Shown: piece by piece, positions 53,187 through 61,916 of the stretch | How the letters are laid out: each line of letters opens with the position of its first letter | Position numbering within the stretch: position 1 is the stretch's first letter | Assembly: GCF_000341285.1 (NCBI RefSeq) | Contig: NW_005178470.1 | Coordinates: 1 to 64,000 of the forward strand | DNA from: Galdieria sulphuraria | Lineage: Eukaryota > Rhodophyta > Bangiophyceae > Galdieriales > Galdieriaceae | Direction: 5' to 3' | Length of the DNA: 64,000 nucleotides | Notes under the pieces: model-generated | The model's input: only the letters and a program-made list of their open reading frames with translations | What the model was told of the DNA's origin: nothing | Databases searched by the model: none | Program-made: the position numbers and the translations under genes

Positions 53187-54745
53187 CTATCGAACTGCTT
53201 TTGGTCGATCCGGAGTAAAATCCCGCATTGACGACGCCATCATCGAATCTTTTCAGAGCGATTAGAATTTTTTTTTCGTGTAAGCGCGTCCTCACTGAGA
53301 TTTTCGTTCTCTCCCTGTGTGTGTGCATTTGAAACTTTAAAACAACTTTATTTTCTGTCAGAATTGGTTGACAACTATGAAGGGACCCCTTCTATAATCA
53401 GAGAACCCGTTTGTTCGGTTGCAATTCGATTCGATATATGGAGTTTTCTGAATATCGGAACAAAATACAACGAAACCTTTCTCTTACAGTATATAATCGT
53501 GACTCAAATGTATCCGACTTAATAATGCTTGCAGCTCAACTCTATCTTAGAGTAGCTTTCAGATAAATAGTTGCTTAAGGAATACATTCGAGCATTTCAG
53601 AATCCTTGTTCAGTACGCCGTAATTACTTGCTATGTCTTTCCTTTTTGCAAGGAAATGAGCGGTTGACTTGTCCAGTCGAGTAATATGTTTCATTACTTG
53701 CAAAACATTATAACTAGATTCGTAAAGATATTCATTCTTGATGCAATGTCATTTGCTTGTATACCTATCAAATCATTTCATCAATAATTTTTAGCCACTG
53801 CTTTCTGCAACCTGAAGTCGTTGATCGTTACCCTATTGTTGCAAATTCAATTGGTTTGTTTCTCAAAGAGAAGTATTTCTTCAATGGTAGAGACTGTTAA
53901 GTGCAATGTCATGACTTTTATGTACACTTCAAAATTCGACTCTAGTAATTTTGCATAACTTCTGTTACCACCCATTATTATATGAGAACAAGGGATTTTC
54001 TAACCATCTATTTCAGCAGCTAAAAATTATCACATCATTTTTGACCATAATAAAAGTGGAAAAATGCATCCTTCTGATTTGCAAATAGAGTACTTCGTAG
54101 AAATACAAAAAGTCATATTACATCATGAAGCCGAAGTATTCAACTATTACCGAAAACGAACAAGAAATGTGCTTTCCTTTGCAAACGATATTTTGTTTAT
54201 ACACTTGGGATGTACAAACCACGACCTTTCAGTGAAATGAATGGTATACAATAAACTCAAACAAGGAACAGAAAGCTGTATCATGATACTCTAACCGCAA
54301 CAAGCCGTATCCATTTCGAAAAAGAAATATTTCAGCTCTAGTGGTGGCGAAAGACCAAACTCGCTTATTCTATTGTGGTTAAATTATAAGGACAGAATCT
54401 TTCACGACAATGAAACATGGTGAAACGACCAAAATAATCGTAACTTTTACAAATACACTTTTTATATGACTAAAAATTTAAAAACTATAAATCTGTATAT
54501 TCATAATCCAACAAGGATTCAATTCACCTTCCATCAGAAACTCATGTAGTCGAATTTTGAAAGCCATTCAAAATGTACAAAACGTAACGACCGTACACTG
54601 CTCTGCTAGAAATAAAAGGAATGTAAAAGACACGAAAGGATCTTGAAGTAAGACGGTTATCTAGAAATGGTTCAGATAAGATAGGACGTAAACCCTTTGA
54701 TAACTTGAAAAAAAGTTCAGAGTTCGGAACATGTCAAACAACAAA
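53187..54745. other. 1.56-kb intergenic region
   Basis: Longest gene-free stretch, between the start of the RRM gene and the stop of ALG9, both on the minus strand. A+T-rich, with only a weak plus-strand frame at 53319-53522 that lacks gene features. No RNA gene, repeat or splice-linked exons were recognised. It may hold a long RRM-gene leader or an unrecognised non-coding RNA. Confidence 0.4.
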
Positions 54746-56460
54746 TTAATATAAACGTACTTCATTTGGTTCATCGAAAAAACTTTCCCAGTCTATCAAA
54801 TAGTCACAAGCATTCAATGAATAGAAAAACTGTTCAGGTACGGCTCTGTTTTCATCATTCATACTGAGAGGAATCGTACGTGTTCCTTTTTTTATAAACT
54901 TGAGTTTCTGAATAAAGAGCATGAAAAGAGTTTACCTTTTGGAATTCCACTCTCATCAAAGTACTGGGGAAGAATACCATCAAAACCACAAGGTATCCAC
55001 CTCACTCTAATTTGCCTCTTCGGAATGAAAAAATGAGACATAAATCTGTACCATTCTTTGCCAATGCATAGATTGTATTCTCTTGACGAATGAAAGTCTT
55101 TCTGAAGCTCTCTTCTCGAAAATTCTTTATAGACATTTAATGGAGCTTGATAGCCTCGTACCAGTATAATAATACGACCCAAACTCAAGCAGATGAATAA
55201 GAATAGGAAACATACAATCAATCTCTCTCCAATCAAAAGCTTACTTTTCTTCATCGAAGAGTTAGGCAAAATTTTCTTACTATTAAACCACTGTTCAAGA
55301 AGCTGCAAAACTCTTTGCAAGGAATGCAAGCATATGGCACCAGAAAGACAAATCAATGAGTATACTGGGAAGAAAAATCTCTCTTCTTTATGAGGTTGGC
55401 TTAGATATATCATCGACCAAAGGTAAAGTGGACTGCAATACCATAAAGACTCCATCCATTGTTGTCTGTTGTTCCATAAGAAACTTATCTTGAATTTTGA
55501 CAATGGAAATATTAAAAGGAAAACTGGCATGAAAACGAGAGACAGCAAAAAAACAATATTAAAGTTCAAGAATAAATTCAAAATATAGTAATACCACGGC
55601 TCTACACCAAATATTTCTGATCCTTTTCCTTTCTTTGGGAAGACATTGTAGAGAATCAACTGTAATGGCGTGACGCTAGGTTTTCCATAGAAATAACTAT
55701 CGACGAGAAATAACGGCAACAAGTTGAAAATCGCTAATAAAAAAGTTATTTTGCACATATATCCGATTCCTTTCAAGTATGCGATATAAAGAGCCAATGG
55801 AATACCTAATACAGCAACAAAAGGCCAACCCCACAACGCAGCAATAGATACGAAGACAACAGCCTTAACCCATTTTTCAGAGATCCAATAAGACAAAGCA
55901 AAGTTGAACAGTATTAACGAAAAACTACTCGGCAGAATGGAGGTTGTAGATATAAAAAGACCAGGACTTAGCAAAGAAAACAGGAAAAACAACAGAGACG
56001 TTGAACTTCCGAATTTCTTTGAAAGACTTCTGTAAAGAAAAGTTTCGCTAACGGCGTCGAATATTCCAATAAGTATTCGAATGAAAAAGAATTGCGCTAC
56101 TTTGTTTTCTTTGGAGACAAAAAGAGCAAATAACTTGCCAAACAAGGCATAAATCAAGAGATACGCATAAGAACGCAACCTAAACTCTGGACTGTATTCC
56201 CAGGTTTGAAAACCAAAGCCGTATAATATGAAGTGTAAGGGCTCCCAATAGTTAAAAGTTTCGTCACAGTCCGATATACTGAGACAGAAGGCAGCAATGA
56301 CCCGATCGATTGTATAAAGTAAGAATATTAACCAAGGTCTTGGATTCCAACGAGACAAAATATGATAACTATGAAGAAGAGGAGAGAATTGTCCACCATG
56401 AAGACTATGATCCGGTTGGACTTGCATAAATGTGTTGTGAGAAATTGGTCCATTCCACAT
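54746..56460 (-). CDS. ALG9: ALG9 alpha-1,2-mannosyltransferase (GT22)
   Basis: ER multi-span enzyme that adds alpha-1,2 mannoses to the lipid-linked oligosaccharide. The GT22 signature SDCDETFNYWEPLHFILYGF runs into QTWEYSPEFRLRSYAY, with HKEERFFFPVYSLICLSGAI further on. The ALG9-specific C-terminal stretch reads RTIPLSMNDEN and ACDYLIDW after the intron. The 50-base intron (54886-54935) is preferred to a 28-base one because it restores the family spacing before MNDEN. A start at 56460 gives 554 residues; the frame is open upstream to an ATG at 56592, but that would overlap AAR2 coding sequence. The start at 56460 and that of AAR2 share the bases CATG. Confidence 0.88.
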
Positions 56461-57786
56461 GCAGGCTCGAATAGCTACTAGTGCAGTTGTACTTTGTTTA
56501 CGAACTCCTCCATACCTGGAGATAGGCTTCGATTGGAGAACTTTTGAAGTTCCTGAAAACTTTGAGGGCTTTAAAGGTGTCTCTCCAGGCATTCATTTCT
56601 TATATTTTTCCACAAGTAACGTCATGCGTTCCGGCATATTTTTTGAAGCTTTCTCTCGTCAACTGATTATATTTGGTTGGGACTCCGATGAGGAGTGCTT
56701 CCGGTTAGTGGAGGTATCTATCAGAATTAGTATTTTTGAAAAGCGTTGACCTATGTTTAGATAGTTGATAACACAGAATTGTGGCGTCAGTCCCAGTTCA
56801 ACGTTCACCTGGCCCTTGTACCACCTGAAGCTGACAGAGAGTGGAAGCGTCAGTCCAGCTATTTAACAAAAGAATTGTTGCACAAGTTGAACCTGAAAGT
56901 CTTTTCCCAAGTTCAGCCAGGACAAGTTGACGAACTTTATGGAAGTTTGGCAAACGACAGCAATAGTGTTGCTGGTTACACTTCGAATACTGTCAGAACT
57001 CCCATTTTTACTCCCACACCTTCGGAAAGAAGAGCAAGCAATCACTCAACTCCCGAAGAAATAACGAAATTTAATATGGACGCAACACAACGACTAGATA
57101 CTTTGTTAGAACACTACCGTAATCTGGCAAATGATTGTGAAGAACATGATTATGCGGACAAATACTTGTGGAGAGAAGAATATTTATTACTAGGTGAACA
57201 ACAAGTCTCTTTTATATTATTTATGCTGCTCTTCTCTCTTCCAGGTTTGGAACAGTGGAAGAAATTAACTGACTTGCTGTGTTCTTGCGATGACATGTTG
57301 TTTTCTCGTGCACATTTGTTCTCTATTTTCACTAGGAACCTTCGTTTTCAACTAGAAGCGGCACCATGTGATCTTTTTACGGATGAACTTTCGGTTGACA
57401 ACTTTCTTCGTGGCTCTCTTGAGAAACTCTTTGATGTTGCTGATGAGACGTCGTCACTTGATGCATCGTTGAAAAAACATATAGAAAAGCTAAAGGATAT
57501 GGTCATAGCTAACTTTGGATGGTGTTTTCGAGAGGGCAAAACATTTTTTTCGATGGATGACAATTTAGAGGACGAGCCAACTTATGTTCCTTATGAGAAG
57601 TGTGCGACATATTTGTCAAATGACTCAGAAGTTCAACCAGATGGAAAAAGTTCGACAGAATCGCTTTCTAAAACCATGAGCCGAACCTTCAACGAAATAA
57701 GATCAGTTGAAAGCAGTGACTTCCAGTCCCGTAAGCAAAATCTACAAAAGGCATTGGACTCTGTCAATCCTCATATATTACCTTGA
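56459..57786 (+). CDS. AAR2: AAR2, U5 snRNP assembly factor
   Basis: Binds PRP8 and blocks BRR2 during cytoplasmic U5 snRNP maturation. The N-terminal beta domain has EIGFDWRTFEVPENFEGFKG followed by VSPGIHFLYFSTS and SGIFFEAF. The helical domain has TPEEITKFNMDATQRLDTLL, LEQWKKLTDLLCSCDDM and VDNFLRGSLEKLF. Exons 56459-56713 and 56761-57786 (47-base intron) give 426 residues. Conserved residues begin about 15 codons after the ATG, so the start cannot lie much further in. Several Ser-rich inserts are seen between domains. A splicing factor of this kind fits the intron-rich genome. Confidence 0.85.
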
Positions 57787-57855
57787 GAAATCTCTTTTCA
57801 ATCTCAAGCAAAATGTTTATTATTGTAGATTATTATGAAAGAGAAAAGTACAGCA

Positions 57856-58507
57856 TCACTGGAAAATGTACGTCAAGCTATTTTGACAATATTCTTGTTT
57901 TAGTTGTTTCCACTCCGCAACACTTTCAGGTGGAACATCTGAAGGGTCTTTGTCCCCCTGCAAGAACATACTCAAGACAACCGTTGTATGATCTTTGCCC
58001 AACCAACGGATAATATAAGTAGGAGCCTTTGAAGCTGAGCGACTAACTCCTTGTTCAAAACGAACAGCTCCCAGCGCTTCTAACTTTATATGGAGATCAA
58101 GATTGAGACTTGAGTCGATTAAGTTGGCATAAGTCGATTGGTTTGGACCTTTTGCATAAAAAAGTTTTTCAGTGGTACATATGCTTTCCATGACTGAAGC
58201 TGCGTTGGTAACTGATGCAAAGTAATCAACTTACGCAAAAGAAATATTTTCACTTTGTCTGCTTACCAATAATTCTAAGTTTTCCTAACTTCTTTGTTCT
58301 TTCAAGCAACTGCTTTACTTGAGGAAAAGACTGCTCACCATCAGAAGGAGCGGTCCTTTCTGTATTCACAGAAGTCATCCAAAGCCTGACAGGCTTTGAG
58401 TATGTGTAACTGCCCAAAAAAGGACGTCTTGTTCTAAACTCAACAAAACTTGATAAGATAGGGTGACAACGACACGTGAGTGGATGGGAAAATAAGAAAC
58501 TTTGCAT
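57856..58507 (-). CDS. ChuX/HutX-like protein, probably plastid-targeted
   Basis: Exons 58507-58267 and 58211-57856 with a 55-base phase-1 intron give 198 residues. The N-terminus MQSFLFSHPLTCRCHPILSS is basic, Ser-rich and without acidic residues, fitting a transit peptide. The core runs KLGKLRIIVTNAASVMESIC, NLDLHIKLEALGAVRFEQGV, APTYIIRWLG, VVLSMFLQG and PPESVAEWKQLKQEY. Order and spacing match the repeated half of bacterial ChuX/HutX/HemS heme-utilisation proteins, whose conserved helical end binds or handles heme. This is a by-eye resemblance. A plastid heme carrier or tetrapyrrole-linked role is inferred. It is divergent from the GT2 gene with 22 bases between ATGs. Confidence 0.5.
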
Positions 58508-58529
58508 ATCAGTTCCAGGCAATCAAAAG

Positions 58530-59400
58530 ATGAAGAGATTGCAATGTTTAGCAAACTCGCATTCACTGCCAGTAGTCCATATTTCTGTTATTGTTGCTGC
58601 TCTAAATGAAGCAGCCAACATATCACAAGTATTACAGAGTGTAATAAATGAAGCTAAGGATCCTTGTGCAATCAATGAAGTTGTTCTTGTAGACGCTGGT
58701 AGTCGGGATAATACAGTAGACCTTGCGAAGAAGATGGCGTCGAAGTCTAAGGTTCCTATAAGAATTATTTCGAGTCCAGAACGAGGTAGAGCTTTTCAGT
58801 TTAACTGGGGAGTTAGATATGCAGCCTCTTCCAATGTATTTCTTTTCCTTCATGGAGATACAATACTTCCAAAACACTATGACGAAACTGTCAGGTACTT
58901 GACGAACCTTTTCGTGTTTGAAGAAGCTCATCACTTGTAGAGACACTTTATTGAAACCGAACACTGTTGCAGGTGCTTTCTCTTTGGGATTTCGGAATAG
59001 TGAACGTAAGCTTGCCCTCACCTTCATTGCGTTCTTTGCAAATGTACGGTCAAAACTGTTTCAGTTGCCTTTTGGAGATCAAGGTTTATTCCTGTTTTCG
59101 ACCAAGTTTCACAAGTTGGGTGGTTTCCCACGTCAACTTTTTATGGAAGATGTGGAAATAATAAGCCGATTGAAGCGTCTTCATCAAGGACGAATAAGGA
59201 TAGCTCCAGTTAAAGTCTGGACGGACGCAAGACGTTGGAATTCTGTTGGTATATGGAAGACTACTTTGTTGAATCAGTTTCTTTTGTTTTGTTATTACTT
59301 TCGTTTGGTCAGATTAGATAAGCTTGCACTTTGGTACCATCAATTGTATACAGTCGATGACCGCCTGCGAAACGAAATGGTCTCAAATAAACTTTTTTGA
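58530..59400 (+). CDS. GT2-family glycosyltransferase of bacterial type
   Basis: Two exons (58530-58894, 58941-59400; 46-base intron), 274 residues. GT2 core: ISVIVAALNEAANISQVLQS, INEVVLVDAGSRDNTVDLAK, SSPERGRAFQFNWGVRYAA and FLFLHGDTILPKHYD (HxD metal site). The second half has FGDQGLFLFSTKFHKLGGFP and LFMEDVEIISRL, then DARRWNSVGIWKTTLLNQF. This layout is that of the bacterial TIGR04283 group (transferases tied to rSAM/selenodomain proteins), common in cyanobacteria and proteobacteria. Presence in a nuclear gene with an intron suggests old gene transfer. No membrane segment is evident, and the substrate is unknown. Confidence 0.8.
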
Positions 59401-59449
59401 TTTCCAATGTCATGAAGTGGTTGATTGCGCACTTTTATTTTTCACTAAA

Positions 59450-60421
59450 ATGAGCGACAAGTTGTCAACTTGTTTGTATACTTTGACTCAGCACGATAAG
59501 GCAGTGTCTTGCGTGAAGTTTTCGTACAATGGAAATCTTTTGGCTTCTTGTTCAGCTGATAAAGCTGTAAAGGTACAGTGTTGAGTCTGTTACTTCGTTT
59601 GAAGCTAACAGACTTGAAAGTTATGGGACGTTCCAACCGGAAAACTTGTTCACTCATTTCAAGGTCACAACCTAGGAATCTCTGATGCTTCTTGGTCGCG
59701 CGACTCGAGATACGTGGCAACAGCAAGTGACGACAAAACAGTCGCAGTTTGGGATATTCACAACTCCGAGCAGGTAGCGAAATGGAGCGGACACAAGAAC
59801 TCTGTATTTTGTGTTAATTTTAACCCTCTCTGTAATCTTCTTGCTTCAGGATCCACAGATGAGACCATCCGAGTGTGGGATGTAAGAACGGGGCGTACTC
59901 TCAAGGTTATACCAGCACATTCTAACGTAGTAACTGCCGTGGACTTTAGTAAAGATGGTACTTTGATTGTTTCGAGTAGCTACGATGGAAGTTGTCGATT
60001 TTGGGATACTGCAAGTGGAATGTGTTTGAAGACACTTGTTGTTGACTCTCATTCTGCCACTTCTCACGTACGGTTTTCTCCTAATAGCCGTTATATTTTG
60101 GCATCAACTTTGGACAGTAAAATCAGGTTATGGGACTTTTATTCGAGTCGAATTTGCAAGACTTATGCTGGTCATGTTAACCGACTTCATGCAATCTATT
60201 CATGTTTTGTCGTTATGGACCAGTCCCATAGTTATGTTATAAGTGGTTCCGAAGATGGGTATATTTATGTTTGGGATTTGCAAAGTAGACAAATTATACA
60301 AAAATTACAAGGACATATGGGCACAGTGATATGTGTGTCTGCACATCCCAGAGAGCCTCTATTAGCTTCGAGTGCATTGGATGCAGATTGTTCCATCAAA
60401 GTTTGGAAGTTAATCGATTAA
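59450..60421 (+). CDS. WDR5: WDR5/SWD3 WD40 protein
   Basis: Seven WD repeats filling the whole 307 residues. WDR5 is a core scaffold of the COMPASS/MLL histone H3K4 methyltransferase. Repeats show HDKAVSCVKFSYNGNLLASC, SADKAVKLWDVPTGKLVHSF, SASDD-type blade ATASDDKTVAVWDI, GSTDETIRVWDVRTGRTLKV and SSSYDGSCRFWDTASGMCLK. The last blade reads GSEDGYIYVWDLQSRQI then SALDADCSIKVWKL, which fits WDR5 closely. Exons 59450-59572 and 59621-60421 with a 48-base phase-0 intron. The ATG follows the GT2 stop by 49 bases on the same strand. Confidence 0.87.
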
Positions 60422-60559
60422 TGAGAATGGCTTGCTAGAAGGATACAAGGTGAACTAAAGATGTGCAAATATGACAGTATTCGAGCAGAATTAGAACAAA
60501 TTTTACTATCTTTACATAAACTGATATACGCGTTACAAAACATCAAAATTTTTCAATAA

Positions 60560-61624
60560 TTAACCATCAATAACTGCCGTCTGTTTACACATCGCATTAT
60601 TTGATAAATTGTTTCGTACGCGACGCTCTGCTTCACTTTCTTGGCTTCTTTCCTTATCCAGGATAGAAACGAGTCCTTCAAAAACTCCCAAAGTAATGCC
60701 ACTAGCAGGAGCTATCCAAACAACTCGAGGAACAACTCCTTTAAAGAATGCTAAAAAACCTTCTTCTTTCATGATTTGACAAAAGCAATGTACAAGACTT
60801 TTATATTTTCTGTCATTACCAACAGGTTGAGTCTGCATTCTCGTTTTTACGACATCGAATGGATTGGTCAACGCTGCAGCCAAACCTCCAGCGAACGAAC
60901 CTGAAACATAAGTTTCTGTATTGTTTAAACTTGAACGATGAGCAAACGACCGCCACAAAATCTTGACTTGCTCAAAAAAAGCAAATTGTAAAGAAGTAAA
61001 AGGAACATCCCTCAACATAGTCGGCAAAAATCCTACATACAGGCCACGTATCCCTTCCGTTCTAACAATCATACGAAAAGCATGGAGTGCTGAGACATAC
61101 TCTCTTGAAAACCCAAGTTTCGCAGTTTGCATTCGTTTAGCAGCCACTTCAGCAGGCACATATGTCGATAAAGCAGCGACTTCACTGAGAGCGCCAGCCG
61201 CCAAGTCAACCAAAGGTAACAATTCTGTTGATTTAAGACGTGGTTCCGTTGTTCGCTTTACAAGATGATACACTCCAAAAGTAATAGCATGCGAAGGAAC
61301 AGAGCCCAAAAGAACAGCATCAACTCCGGTATACAGACCCTTTCTAACTCCTTCTTCTTTTATGATGGTGGTAAAAGCGTGCAACATTCCTCTGTATTTG
61401 AGGTTGGAACCTTGTTGAAACTGCAATCGTGCTTTCACAGTATCTATGGGGTGCACCACAGAATCTGCAGCAAAACCTGCAACTCCACCTGCTAAAATAT
61501 CGGAAAACACTGCCCAAAGCCCTCCTGCGCCTCCTTGACCGTTGCTGTAAACTGGTAAAAGCTTTTTACCAAAAGGAGAACGTTCCGTTGAGCTTCGAGT
61601 TCCCTTGCAATATTCTTCGTGCAT
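60560..61624 (-). CDS. Mitochondrial carrier family protein (SAM-carrier/mitoferrin-like)
   Basis: Intronless, 354 residues, three carrier repeats. Signatures are PIDTVKARLQ, PAEVAAKRMQ and PFDVVKTRMQ, each followed by the EGxxGLYxG-type loop (EEGVRKGLYTGV, TEGIRGLYVGFLPTMLRDVP, EEGFLAFFKGVVP). The second repeat departs from Px[DE]xx[KR] in carrying A-A before K. LPTMLRDVPFTSLQFAFFEQ resembles S-adenosylmethionine carriers and mitoferrins, which is as far as substrate prediction goes. The N-terminal 40 residues are charged and the C-terminal 25 basic. Confidence 0.85.
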   Translation of the reverse strand: MHEEYCKGTRSSTERSPFGKKLLPVYSNGQGGAGGLWAVFSDILAGGVAGFAADSVVHPIDTVKARLQFQQGSNLKYRGMLHAFTTIIKEEGVRKGLYTGVDAVLLGSVPSHAITFGVYHLVKRTTEPRLKSTELLPLVDLAAGALSEVAALSTYVPAEVAAKRMQTAKLGFSREYVSALHAFRMIVRTEGIRGLYVGFLPTMLRDVPFTSLQFAFFEQVKILWRSFAHRSSLNNTETYVSGSFAGGLAAALTNPFDVVKTRMQTQPVGNDRKYKSLVHCFCQIMKEEGFLAFFKGVVPRVVWIAPASGITLGVFEGLVSILDKERSQESEAERRVRNNLSNNAMCKQTAVIDG

Positions 61625-61916
61625 GTGAACTATGCACTCTTTATTGATATAAGTAAGAGAAAGGAATACAGCGTAGAAACGAAAAGGTGTCGATACTTAA
61701 CCAACCAGCAAATCCATTTGGTAACGACGAAAAATCTACGACATGTAACGAATGACATTCGCTTCAATGTGATCTTCATATTTTCGGAATAAACATAGAA
61801 TTTATTTCATACAGCCGTAGATAAACAAGCTTTGGAATAGTTCCTAGTGGCATACAACATTACATCGTATATTGTCAATACAACAATTATTTGAGGATTG
61901 GGATCCGAACCTACAT

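Noticed and set aside
53319-53522. 67-codon plus-strand frame in the long gap
   Set aside because: Composition is not protein-like and nothing flanking supports it.
54908-54935. A 28-base intron in ALG9
   Set aside because: Its acceptor looks good, but the 50-base choice ending at 54886 restores the family spacing before MNDEN and matches local intron length.
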